A DNA stretch of 64,000 bases, from positions 533,501-597,500 of the forward strand of contig JACVTC010000049.1 in NCBI GenBank assembly GCA_016946835.1, read 5' to 3'. The position numbers were made by a program, and so were the translations under genes. The DNA comes from Neocallimastix lanati (nom. inval.). Its lineage: Eukaryota; Neocallimastigomycota; Neocallimastigomycetes; Neocallimastigales; Neocallimastigaceae. Positions within the stretch are counted from its first letter, which is position 1; the number at the start of each line of letters is the position of its first letter. Below, piece after piece: positions 23,015 to 34,879 of this stretch. The notes beneath the pieces were generated by a model that had not been told where the DNA came from, did not search any database, and was given only the letters and a program-made list of their open reading frames with translations.

Positions 23015-24268
23015 CTATGGTATAGTTGTTGAATTAAATTTTATTATATTTTTAATATGTACTGGTCTTTCCAAAGGTAGTTTTGTATTTGGGTCCACTA
23101 ATTTTACGGTATTAAATTGTTTTCCTGTAACTTCAAATGGACCTACAAAATAAGGATCAATTTTATACCTAGAAAAATTTCGAACTTTCACTAAATCTCC
23201 TATTTTAATTTCGTTTTGTTTATTCATACTAGTAATTTCTTCTCTTCTAATTTCCCAATATTTATTATTCTTCTTTATATTATTACATGCGTCTATAACC
23301 CATTTATTATGATTAATAAATTTTTCAATTAATAATTCTTCTTTACTTCCTTGTACATTCGAAGTTGGAAGAGATGAAGCTAATTCAAATGGTTGTTGAT
23401 CTCTTCTTCCATAAAGCAACTCGAAACTTGAATATTTAATAACTGAATTTTTCGAAGTTCTTAAAGCCCATAAAGCAAAAGGTAGGACAAGATCCCATTC
23501 TTTTTCTTTACTTGCTAATAGACGTAATAATTTTCCTATTTCTCTATTACGATTTTCAGTTAGACCATTAGATTCAGGATGATACGTTACAGTAAATTTA
23601 ATGTATACGTCATACAAATCCAAAAATATTTTTGTAAAATCTGAATTAAATTGTACACCATTATCAGTTGTAATTGTATTTGGCGTACCAAATCTTGCAA
23701 AAATTTGAGACAAAAAGTTGACTACGTCACGTGAAGTAATGGTAGATAGCGGTTGTGCTTCTACCCATTTTGTAAAGTAATCTACTATAACAATAATATA
23801 TTGATTTCCACTACTGGTTTCTGGTAGTGGTCCAATTATATCTAAACCTAAGTGCGTAAAAGGAGCTTCTACTTGTGTTGCAAATTTTTTGGTAGGTTCA
23901 GGAATTTCGTTTCTTTTGTTTAATTGACAATTTTCACAATTTGCAATAAATCTTTTTATATCTACTGTCATTCCTTTCCAGTAGAAAGATTTTCTTAATC
24001 GTTCATATGTTTTATCAAAACCTTCATGACCGATGGCATGGGCTTTCCATATAAGATTGAATTTTTCTTCATTCGTGGTAATAATTATTCTTAAATTTTC
24101 CTCTTCTTTCAAATATTTACTACCATCAATAGTTATTATATGATCATTAATGAATTGTTGCATAAATTCAGTAATATTTGAATTTTCTTCATCAATAGCT
24201 TCATTATTATTTCCATTTTCTTCAATATTATTATTATTATTAACATTATTAGAATTAATAGTATTAAT
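23015..24268 (-). pseudogene. pol: Gypsy A integrase
   Basis: HHCC zinc-binding module (HAIGHEGFDKTYERLRKSFY, ending in CENCQLNKR), then the catalytic core: LGLDIIGPLPE (Asp), TDNGVQFNSDF (Asp) and HPESNGLTENRNREI (Glu), all DDE residues present. C-terminal part has VRNFSRYKIDPYFVGPFEV, a GPY/F-like module; no chromodomain. Its frame is contiguous with the RT part except for a single TAA where gypsy B has a Tyr codon, so IN itself is intact from 24268. The stop at 23015 lies a few bases before the PPT. Confidence 0.9.
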
Positions 24269-24271
24269 GGA

Positions 24272-25585
24272 TTATATTTTATAAGTATTATTATTATATT
24301 CTTCACTTTTATGGTCTAGTATATTATCAATATATTTTATTGTATTATTTTTCAATTGATTTATTTGTCCTTTTAATTGACATAGATCATTAAAATTATG
24401 TTTTTCATACATAGAAGAATTACCTTGGTCATATTGTAATATATAGGAATTTGTATTTGCTAATATATTAGAATAATATTCAATAATATTTCTTTTTAAT
24501 TGAAGTAATTGAATTAAAAATTTTTTTAATTTACTCTGATTTAATTTTAATTTATTGAAATTTATATTGAGCCATATATTAGGATTATATTGTAATTTAT
24601 TGAAATCCATATTGTCAGTAAAAAGATTAGAAATTTTTGAAAATTTCAAATTGTATATATACCACCATTTTTCCCTCAATTTTTGAAATTTGAAATTTTT
24701 AAATTTTAAATTTTTCTTAATTTTTAAACTTGAAATTTTTTTATTATTTAATATATTAATATGTGGCGTATTTGACTCTTTTAATTTATTATTTTCTTTA
24801 TTAGGATTATTTTTAATGTCCAGTTTGTTATCATTAATTTTTATTCTTGATAATGCATCTGCTAAGTAATTTCTTTTACCAAGTTCATATAAAATTTTTA
24901 TTCTTAGCATACTGATTGTTATACACCATCGGATGTGGCGTATACTATCAGGTTCCTTAGTTTTAAATAATCCAATTAGTGGCTTATGATCTGAATATAA
25001 CAAAGTTTCATGATTATTACCTGATATGTAGTATTTAAACTCACTTGCACAGTAATATACTGCAGTACCTTCCAGGTCCGTAATACTGTAATTTAATTCA
25101 GCTTTGTTTAATGTTCTGCTTATGAAATGTATTGGATATTCTTTATTATCGTTTTCGTCCTTTTGAAGCAGTACACCTCCAATACCTAGTTTACATGCGT
25201 CCGTTCTAATAATAAATTGTTTATTAAAATTTGGATAACGTAAAATTGGAGCAGAGATTAGTGCTTCTTTTAACTTATTAAAACTATCTTGATGTGTATT
25301 GTCCCATATATAAGGAACATCCTTTCGTAATAATTTATAGAGTGGCGCAGCAATCATAGAAAAATTATTAATAAATTTTCTATAATAACCAACAGAACCC
25401 AAGAAAGATCTAAGTTCTGAGATATTTTCAGGTTTCAACCATTTAGCTACAGCAATGACTTTTGAATTTATGGTTTTGAGGCCGTTATTAGATACTACAT
25501 GGCCGAATAGTTCTACCTCCTCCTTGAAGAAGCAACATTTTTCAATGTTGATTTTAACTTCATATTTACGAAAGATTTCAAAAAC
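24272..25585 (-). pseudogene. pol: Gypsy A RT thumb/connection, RNase H and linker
   Basis: Continues the RT frame after a nonsense TAA (25586-25588; gypsy B has CAA, Gln, here). Shows WLKPENISELRSFLGSVGYYRKFI, the RNase H motifs IIRTDACKLGIGGVLLQ, HFISRTLNKAELNYSITDLE and LLYSDHKPL, then YLADALSRI. A long Lys/Asn-rich linker runs toward integrase. Ends with TAA at 24272-24274. There is no suitable ATG at the beginning, as expected for an internal piece of a polyprotein. Confidence 0.88.
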
Positions 25586-27141
25586 TTATTTAAGGTGTAC
25601 AAGATGTTCTTCAAAAGAATTTGAAAATATGAGAATATCATCGAGAAAAACAAAAACACATTTACCTAATAAATCGAAAAGAATACGATTCATTTCTCTC
25701 TGAAATGTGGCTGGAGCACCAGTTAGACCGAATGGCATAACTTTGTATACGAAATTTCCATATTTGGTAGTAAAACTTGTAAGATCAATACTATCTTCCG
25801 CCATACGTATTTGATGATACCCCGAAAATAAATCCAGAATAGAGAATATTATAGCACCATCTAATGAACTAAAAATTTCATCAATATTTGGAAGTGAATA
25901 AGAATCAGGAACAGTCATTGCATTTAATTTCCTGTAATCAGTACAAAGTCTCCATTTACCATTCTTTTTCATGACAAGTACAATTGGTGAAGACCAAGCA
26001 GAATAAGAAGGAACAATTAAGCCTTTATTAATAAGTTTAACAAGTTCAGCTTTTAATGCATCCGATTTAAGCCTATTAAGTTTATAAAATCTACTCTTAA
26101 AAGGAACAGCATTTTGAAATAACTGGATATGATGAGGTTTTAGTTTCGAGGGAGAAAGTTGCTCAGACGAAGTGGCAACGATATCAATGAAATCCATTAA
26201 AAGTTTAGATATATTTGGTTTAAAAGGACCTTCGATTTTTGATTGAAAATTTTGAGATTGAATATATTCAATAGGTGATAGATTTTCTTCTTGTGGCGCA
26301 TTTTCAATAATTTGTGGCTCAGGTTCAATAATTTGCTTATTTCCCGTATCCGTAGTAAAATTATTAGATTTATTAATATTAATATTATCATTATAATTTA
26401 AAGTATTAATTAATTTACTAGGATTAATATATTTAACAAAACAACTAATTAATTCGGCTTCCTGATTTTCTAATAAAGGTGTAATAATATCAAAAGAATC
26501 ATAGGAAGTAAAACGACATAAAGTTTTTGCCATAGGATGAATAAATAAATAATTATCAGCTATAGTTTTAAGACCAATTAGCAAATCAAAATAATTAGTA
26601 TTATGATCAATAACACAATAGTTAGCATAAAAAGAATAAGTATTAATAAGAACATTAAGACGAATAACTATGGCGTCAGTGACTGTATCATCACCTAAAG
26701 CTTCGCAAATACGACCATGGCAAATACCTACAGTTTCGTATTGGCCAGGTAAAGAATTAAAATAATCAACTGAAATAAGATTTAAATTGCTACCGGAATC
26801 TATGAGCAATTTATTTTCAATATTATCGACAGAGACTAGAACAATACCTAAGTCGTCTTCTTTGAAATTGTTATTATTTTTAATTTCATCATATTCATAA
26901 TTATAGACAAAATTATCCTCTATATTCATAGTACTAGAAATTTTTAATTTTTCTAATTTAAAATTTTTAATTAAATCAGCTCTTGCTTTGGGAGAAATAT
27001 CTAATAATTGAACATATGTAATATCACATTTAGTATTTGCTAAATCTTTAGATAAATTATAAGGTTCAATAGAATATTTATTAGCTAATAATATATGTTT
27101 TTCTATCTTTTCATTTTTATTATTATTATTAGTATCTTCAT
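25586..27141 (-). pseudogene. pol: Gypsy A protease and RT catalytic part
   Basis: Aspartic protease with LLIDSGSNLNLISVDYF (about 26810-26760) and FDLLIGLKTI; then RT with GLIVPSYSAWSSPIVLVMKK, WRLCTDYRKLNAMTVPDSY, FSILDLFSGYHQIRM, PFGLTGAPATFQREM and VFVFLDDILIFSNSFEEHL. The catalytic box reads FLDD instead of the usual YxDD; gypsy B has the same FLDD, so it is a family feature. A nonsense codon (CAA to TAA) at 25586 ends the frame. Upstream the frame is cut by the solo LTR at 27142. Confidence 0.9.
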
Positions 27142-27846
27142 TGATATGCGGGACTATTATGTGCTACTAATTTTTAATAGTATCGTTATATTTAATTAAC
27201 CTTTATTAATATTTTTTTAATTTATAAAACCCAATTAACCAAGGGTCTTCTCTAAACTACAAATAAAGATGAGTTGTTATTAGGAATCTTTATAATAATT
27301 TAAATATTAATAATAATAAATATACATTTAAAATATATTATATCGGAGTATAGTATAATATATAATAAATATATATTAAAATAATAAATATAATAAATAT
27401 AACTATATAATTCTTAAAATGAAAATAAGAATAATAAAGTTAAATATATAAGAATATAATTATATAATAAATATGAATATAATAAATAATATCAACTATA
27501 TATATTTAATTATAATTAAAATAACTAAAACTATTTCATTATATTATATATTATAATATATAGAAGTATTATGTATTTTTAATATAAACTTTAAAAATAA
27601 ATATGAATAGTTAAATTATATATATAATAATATTCTTATTATATATATTTAGAAGAAATTAACTATTTAATTTAATATATTTAATATATTTCATATTATA
27701 ATGAATAATATATATATAAATATTGAATAATATATGAATAAGAAATTATTTCAAATATTATTATTGACAAAAGAGATATAAATTTAATATTTAATAATTA
27801 TTATTAAATATACAAATATGTTACTACACATATTTGTTTTATATCA
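27142..27846 (-). mobile_element. Solo LTR (gypsy D family) inserted in gypsy A pol, TSD TCAT
   Basis: 705 bp, TGATATGCGGGAC...TTTTATATCA, flanked by TCAT on both sides (27138-27141 and 27847-27850). Gypsy B carries uninterrupted sequence at the same position (about 50785-50800), which proves insertion after divergence of A and B. Orientation is inferred from gypsy D. Confidence 0.92.
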
Positions 27847-28809
27847 TCATCATGATCACGTGTATCAGGAGGATCTTTAATATTAAATCGGACTTTCTTT
27901 TTATTGGTCCCAACTTTTAATTCTTTTGGATTAATTAAATTTTTATTAAAATTATTAAGATCATTAGGGTTAAAATCATCAGTAGAATAATTTAAGTTAT
28001 TTAACTTTTGATTAGAATTAGAATAATTATTTAAAGTATCATTATTAGAATTTTTAAGATTATTAAATTTATTATCAATTAAAATTTTATTATTAAAATC
28101 ATTAGAATTATTATTAAAAAAATTTTCATTATTATTAGAATTAATTAATAAACTTTCTTCATTAGTATTCATTTTTATAGAATTATTATTATCAGAAATT
28201 TTGTTAGAATCATTAATTAAATTAGTATTAGAATTATAGTTTAATTTATTAGAATTATTAATTAAAATATTAGAATTTTTATTAGTAATAAAAAGAATTT
28301 AATTCAGAATTATTATTAGAAATATTATTTTTATTAGAAATATTATTAAATTTATTAGAAATATTATTATTTTAATTATTTTTATTAGAATTATTATTTT
28401 TATTAGAATTATCATTTAACTTATTAGAATTATAAGTATTTAAATTATTTGAATTATTATTATTAGAATTATTATTAGAATTATTATTAGAATTAATATT
28501 AGAATTATTAATAAAATCATAATCATTATTACTATTAGTAAAATTATTAAAATTTTTATCAGTGGAACGCTTACGTAAGTGAGGATTAATTATTTTTCTA
28601 TTAGGTACATCAACTTCAAAATTCGTTTGGTCTTCCATTTCCGGCTGTTTTTCATTTGTTTTAAAAGTACTTTTCTTAGCCGAATTGGATTTGGATTTTC
28701 TAATAGGTGTACCTGGAGGTAATTCTACACTTTTTCTTTTCATTGCGTCCACGTAATAATGTTTCCTATTTTTAGTGTTTTGGTTTAGGGGAGAGCACTT
28801 ACTACCCAT
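27847..28809 (-). pseudogene. pol: Gypsy A pol N-terminal Asn-rich linker
   Basis: ATG at 28809 (MGSKCSPLNQNTKN) begins the pol frame, two bases after the gag stop. A conserved start HYYVDAMKRKSVELPPGTPI, then long runs of Asn/Ser. A frame break occurs between 28372 and 28172. The equivalent gypsy B frame (49819-51230) is open throughout. The linker is probably a low-complexity spacer before protease. Confidence 0.8.
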
Positions 28810-28811
28810 TA

Positions 28812-30133
28812 CTAGTTTAAAGAACTAGTTTCGTCGGAGTTTTCTTCATTAATATTCCTATTATAGGAATTATTAAAACCAGGATTATTAAAATTAGAAT
28901 TATAGGAATTAAAGTTTTCATTAAAATTTTGGTTATTATTAAAATTTTGTTTATTATTAAAATTTTGATTGTTAAGTGGCTGATTATAGAAATTATAATT
29001 ATTAAGAGGCTGATTATTAAAATTTTGATTATTGAATGGTCGGTTAAAATTTTGATTATTATTATAACTTTGATTATTAAATGGCTGATTATTAAAATTT
29101 TGGTTATTAAAATTTTGATTATTTAAATAAGTAAAGCCATTAAATTTATTATGTTTATTACTGTTCTTGTGACTATTATTTCTATTATTATTTCCGTTCC
29201 ATTATTATTAGAATTATTAAAATTATTACTAGGAAAGTTATTAAAATTGTTTAAATTAGGATTGAAATTATTAAAATCGTTATTCATCTTAGAATCCATA
29301 TATTTAAAGTATTGGAATTTAGCATAATTTGAACAGTCGGAGATTGAATGTCCCTTTTCATGACAAAATTTGCAAAAAGAAACTTTGTGTTTATTATTAA
29401 AATTAGAATTATTATGATTATTATTATTATTATTATAACCACTTTGATTATTATAATTAGAGGATCTATTATAATTGGAAATTTTATTATTATTCTGAGT
29501 TTTCAATTTTAATTCATTCTCCATTTTGTCATAAAATTCTACAGCTTCCATTGTTTCTGATAAAGTAATTTTTTTATTTTTAATTTCCGATTTAACGCTA
29601 CGCCATACAGCTGTTTTATTGATTATAGAATCTAAATAATCACTTGTACATATTCTTAGTTTATATTCTTCATTTAAATTATTATATAATTCTAAGTACT
29701 TTGTATTGAATTCCTTGACATCATCTCCTTTATTAATTTCCATTGATTTGATTTCATTAATGATGTCGTCCGGATCTTTTTCTAATTTATATGTTTTTAG
29801 CAAGGCATCTCTCGTTTGCTCAAGGGTAGGATAAATTAAATTTCCGTGAGTATCCTTTGTTACTAATGCCTGGATACTCTTTGAACCTTGACCTTGAACT
29901 TTCATACGGCACCAATCGTAAATATCGGTAGAATTAGTTATTTTTTGCATTCTAATCCATGTTACGAATTGGTCGTACCAACGCTCTACATCATGTTCCT
30001 TGTCTGTAACATTAATTATGGCTTGCAAGGACATGAAGCGTTGTTGTAAAAGCATAGCCTCATTGAAATCGGACAATTTTTTGATTTTACGTATTTCAAT
30101 AAGTTTTTCCAAAATTTCTTCAATGGAAATCAA
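28812..30133 (-). pseudogene. gag: Gypsy A gag
   Basis: Capsid-like part (VERWYDQFVTWIRMQKI, then STDIYDWCRMKVQGQGSKSI, LLKTYKLEKDPDDIINEIKS), a CCHC zinc knuckle CKFCHEKGHSISDC (about 29370-29330) and an Asn-rich tail of FNNQN-type repeats. A frameshift near 29200 moves the tail into another frame; by comparison with gypsy B the gag stop is TAG at 28812-28814. The reading frame is open upstream of 30133 but the first in-frame ATG is near residue 27, so the true start is uncertain. Confidence 0.85.
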
Positions 30134-30336
30134 TTTAATATTTATTAAAATTTAAAAAAATTTTTTTTTTTTTTTTTTTTTTTTTTAATAATAATTCACT
30201 ATAATTTAATATAGACTATTTATAGTCAGGTGATTTAATAATACTTTATGTAAATTTATTATATTTTAAGTTTAGAATAATATTTCTATTTTTAAAATTC
30301 AATATTTTCACAATTTTTAAAATTTATTTAATAATA

Positions 30337-30593
30337 ATTATTGTGGTATTGTTATTAGAACTAATTCCGACCAAAGTAACTATAATAGACGTATTGATTA
30401 GGGTCTTTCGCACAATAATAATGGTTCCGTCACCTTATTCACACGATCTATGTTCCGTCACGTGCTTCAAGATCTTATTATTACTGCCTAATATACCCCT
30501 GGTGAGAATCAACACGGCTTTTCTATGCTGAGATACCTTGTTAATTAGTTACTAATAAGAAAAGTATATTTCTATTAGCAACGCCACAATAAT
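30337..30593. mobile_element. Possible small inverted-repeat element (MITE-like) in gypsy A leader
   Basis: A 257-bp segment with visibly higher GC than its surroundings, bounded by imperfect 22-bp inverted repeats (left ATTATTGTGGTATTGTTATT, right ...GCAACGCCACAATAAT). It lies between the PBS and gag, in a leader that gypsy B lacks at this place. No clear target duplication. Confidence 0.4.
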
Positions 30594-31109
30594 AAATTTT
30601 TTTTAATAAATATAAATATATATTAAAATATATTTATATATATAATACTATTTAATCAACTCTTTTAATAAAATTATAAATATATATTACAATATATTTA
30701 TATATAATATTATATAATTAATTCTTTTAATAAAATTATATAAATATATATTACAATAAATTTATATATAATACTATAATTAATTCTTTTAATAAATTTA
30801 TATAAATATATTATACAATATATTTATATATAATACGATTAATTCAATTTTTTTTTTATAAATTATATAAATATATATATGATATATTTATATATAAAAT
30901 ACTATTCAATTTAAAAAAAATATTTTTATAAAATTAATTTTTAAAATTAATTTTTAAATTTTTGAAATATGCGTTTTTTTTTTTTTTTTTTTTTTAAGAA
31001 AATTAAAAATTATATTTTTATTATAAAATTCTTATTAAAAATTTTTTTAGTAATTTTTTTTTAAAATAATTATTGGAAATAATTATATTCTTCTCCTCCT
31101 CTAAGAGAA

Positions 31110-31124
31110 CCGATATCTCCACCA
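31110..31124 (-). promoter_or_regulatory. Primer binding site of gypsy A
   Basis: Minus strand TGGTGGAGATATCGG, three bases inside the 5' LTR; same 15-mer as in gypsy B and D. Confidence 0.9.
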
Positions 31125-31127
31125 AAA

Positions 31128-31839
31128 TGATAAAGTACGCCTTTGGTTCAAGTTCTCTTGTTGGGAGAAGTTTTATAAAGTTGTTATTTAATTATAAAAT
31201 TTATTTATTTATTTAAAAATAATTATAAAATTAATTAATACATGAATTTAATTATTATTCGAAAATATAAAATAATTATAATATAATTTTGGCATAAAAC
31301 TGTGCTGCAAAGAATAATCATAAAGAATTATTCTTGTTTTTATATTTGAAATTCATAATAAACTATTTAATTAATTAATTCTCTTAGAGTAACTATTAAG
31401 TATTTAAAGTATTTAATATAAAAGTATAAAATAAAATATAAAATATTAAAATTAAAATAAAATATTCATAAAAATAATAATAAAAATATAAAATTATTAT
31501 AATTAATAAAATATTAATATAAAATAATAATTATTAAAAATAATTAAAAATATAATAAAATAAAATATCAATATAAAAAAATAATAAAAATAATAAAAAG
31601 AAATTTATAAATTATTTCAATTTTAACATAACATAAAATTTATGTAATAAATTTTATGTTTACATTAATTTTTATGTTCTTTCATAATTTTATGTCTTTA
31701 CATAATTTTTAATTTTATCACGCTATTTTCGATCACGTTTTATTTATGTCACGAATTTGCAAATGATTTATTAATTTATTTTTATGTAATTATTAATAAA
31801 ATAATTTATTAATAAAGTTTTTATTTACGTTTTATATCA
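31128..31839 (-). mobile_element. 5' LTR of gypsy A
   Basis: 712 bp; plus-strand ends TGATAAAG...TTTATATCA (TGATA/TATCA terminal inversion). In the element's orientation it starts TGATATAAAACG and ends CTTTATCA. Confidence 0.92.
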
Positions 31840-31843
31840 TTTA

Positions 31844-33590
31844 ATTAGCTATAATTATTAATACAATCTGTTAAAATATTCAAATAAAAATAAAAATACT
31901 ATTCTAATATAAAGATTTTTAATAAAATAAAATATTTTTCAATATAAAATGAAACATTTGATATAAAATTTTATAATAAAAGTTAAAATATAATATATAA
32001 ATTTTTAATCATCAATATATAAAAATATTATTAATACAAATTTTCATTATTAATATGAAAATAAAAAAAAATAATATTTATTAATATTGCTAATATAAGT
32101 TTTAAATATATAAAAATACTACTATTAATATAAGATTTAATATAATATAATTTTTGATTTAATTTTTAATCTTTGAATTTAAAAATTTATTAAAGTACAA
32201 AAATAATAATGTACACATAATGTATTAGAAATATGTAAAAATAAATTGATTGATTAGGTAAGATTCTTGCTATATCTTTCCAAGTTTGGGTTAAATTGGT
32301 CAGGTCAAGATGTTATTATTAATTACAACAATTTAATCAAATTTAAATAATAAATAACACACACAGAGTTTTTTAATTAAAATTTCAATATTTAAGATTT
32401 ATGTTTTATTAGAACTTTATACTTAATATATATTTTAATAATAAAATTAACTAAGATTAATATAAAGAATTATTTATTGTTATAATTAATTCATTAACTT
32501 TATGTTAATAGTTATATGTTAATAATCTTACAAAGAATTCAAAATATGGAATTTCAAATCCTTTTTATACTAAACTAAAATAATAATTAACAATATAAAT
32601 AATTAATACATTTTAATCTTAATATATTCATACATATATATAAACTATATAAAATATAATAATAAAATAATATTGATATGAATCTTTTAATACAATAACT
32701 ATATAATTATTCATAAAACAATTTAATAATAAAACTAATTTAATAATAAAATATAAAATAAAATAAAAATAAAATATTAAAACTAATTAAAAATTCTCTT
32801 TCGGAAATCTTTAGAATGATAAAGAATTCCTAAGAATCTTTTAGAAAATAATTGAATAAAAATATATAATAATAAAATATATAAAACTTATTTAAACTTA
32901 TTTAAAATATTATAAAAACTATTACTAATAACTAATTCTGTATTTTTAATTAATAATAAAAATTAATAATATAATTTCCAAGTTAAGAGATTTTATCTAA
33001 TATAAATTTCTTAATTAATAATTTAGGGTCTTAACTAAATAATTAAATTATTTTTTATTTTTAGAATATCTTTAAAGTCCAATATCTCGTTATCTAGTTG
33101 TCCAATAAGGTTGATTTTAACATATGTTGTAGTTCTCGACCATAGTTTTTTAATGAATATAATTTTAGTGGGAATGTCAATATAGTATTTCCATTATTTG
33201 TTGAGTTGTCGTTTTTTTTTCAAGTTATTTTTATCAAATTCTTAAGGGTTAAATTAAATTAAATTATCTTTAATAAATGAGTCCAAACCCTTTGGTTTCT
33301 AATTAATTAATGTTTCTAATATTTATTTTTATAATTAAAATCGAATTAAAATAATTTTTGTCAATATTTAAATTAAATTTCAATTGATCTAATAGTGAAT
33401 TTTAACCTTGAATCCACTAGTATTCGTGACAAAATAAATCGTAAATTTAATTAAGAATACATTATTTAGTACATTCTTATCACATTGTAAAGAATTAATT
33501 AAAAATATTTAATTATATCAATAATTAATTCTTTCTACAATCAATAATAAAAAATATTATTAATTTAAAATTAAAAAATATAATATAAAA
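31844..33590. other. No gene recognised
   Basis: AT-rich sequence without credible coding frames. A region at about 33065-33300 (AGTCCAATATCTCGTTATCTAG...) has mixed composition and a layout like the patch at 40385-40520, perhaps the remains of another LTR or leader. Confidence 0.4.
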
Positions 33591-33599
33591 TATTGAAAA

Positions 33600-33860
33600 C
33601 GGAAATATTAAAACTTAGAGTTTATTATAAGATTATAATAAACAACACTAAAAGTCAAAGGTCAAGAGTATTTTAGAAATTATTTTATTATAAAAATTTT
33701 TTATTAAAAGTAGTTTTAAAATATTTGTGTTATTTATTATAATTTCTTATAATAATAACTCTTGATTATTTTAGAAGAGTCAAGAGTCCTATTTATATTA
33801 ATTTGATTTCTAATCTTGGAAAATTATCTCTACCTAGAAAAAGATTAGAAGAAAAAACTA
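33600..33860 (-). mobile_element. LTR fragment, family 2-like, minus strand
   Basis: Minus strand shows TTTTAGTGTT followed by a hairpin with 11-bp perfect arms (GTTTATTATAA/TTATAATAAAC, 33620-33643), and the CTCTTGA...TCAAGAG-type hairpin at about 33759-33787, as in LTR copies A/B and the LARD-like element. Also keeps the CTAGAAAAAGATTAGA/CTAGATA block seen at 2180-2210. Ends not determined. Confidence 0.6.
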
Positions 33861-34546
33861 GATAGATTTCGATTGGTGTTTAATTACATCAATCTTTAGT
33901 TAATAAGAAAACCCGAATAAGGGAGAAAATTTTAATACACTGCTTAAATTGATCAATTTCAATTTTATTCTTTAATAATTCCTTTTATTTTATTTAATAA
34001 GAATGATATATTAAAAATATCTTTTTAGTTAAATTACATGTATTAATGTAAGATATAATTTAGTGTTACATTATATTAACGTATTTCGTTATTACTAAAC
34101 GCCACATTATATGCTATACTATTACATTAATTATAAATTATACTAATATTAATTATATATTTATAATTTTATATAAAATCAATATTAAATATATTTATAT
34201 TATTTATTTATAATTTATTATTTATATTTTATTATTTAATAATATTAAACTTTATTTCTAACAGAAAACTTATTAACTAATTATATATTAATTTTATTAA
34301 TATTTAATGAGAAGTTTAATTAAATAATTAATTCTTTTAATATTCTTAATTAAAAGTCCAAGAAATAATATAATTTAATTATTTCTTGATTAAATAAAAT
34401 TATCATTTTAATTATAATTTAATTTTCCTTAATAAAATAGAATTATCATTATTTTAAAACAATAATACATTATTATAATTTAATATATTAATTATTGATA
34501 ATTTAATTTAATGTAAATAAAATTTAAAACAATAACATTAATTAAT
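33861..34546. other. No gene recognised
   Basis: AT-rich; a TAGTGTTACATTATATTAACG segment near 34060 resembles LTR ends but cannot be assigned. Confidence 0.35.
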
Positions 34547-34799
34547 TGTTAAGAATGTAACTGAAATCTCACAATATCAATTATGATTATTTATAGTTAA
34601 TATGGCTTTTATTTATTTATATTTAATTATATGAATATTACATAATAAAGAATATTACGGTTTAACAAAATATAATAATAAGATTTATTATAACTATTTA
34701 ATAACTATCTAATAACTAATGTATTCATAATGTGGCTAATTGTGGCGTATTAATATTACAATGTATGATGTATAATTATAATGTAGCTAATACTTAACA
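34547..34799 (-). mobile_element. 3' LTR of copia-1 with polypurine tract
   Basis: 253 bp, TGTTAAGAATG...TACTTAACA with TGTTA/TAACA terminal inversion. On the minus strand it is preceded by GTAGGGAA (PPT, about 34800-34808), which is preceded by the RNase H-coding end. The size matches copia-2 LTRs (262/255 bp), though the sequence differs. Confidence 0.65.
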
Positions 34800-34879
34800 T
34801 TCCCTACATTATACATTTGGTAATAATATAAAAAATAAAGTTTTAATAAATTTTTTTTTTTTTTTTAATTGAAAATAAA

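Larger units (their letters stand above)
22278..31839 (-). mobile_element. Gypsy A: full-length Ty3/gypsy element, TSD TTTA
   Basis: 9562 bp read right to left: 5' LTR, PBS, gag, pol (PR-RT-RH-IN), PPT, 3' LTR. The two LTRs are nearly identical by eye, and TTTA flanks the element on both sides (22274-22277 and 31840-31843). It is interrupted by a solo LTR (27142-27846) and perhaps by a small inverted-repeat element in the leader (30337-30593). Only a few stops and shifts break gag-pol, so it is a fairly young but inactive copy. Gypsy B (47501-54788) and C (37711-39790) belong to the same group. Confidence 0.92.
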
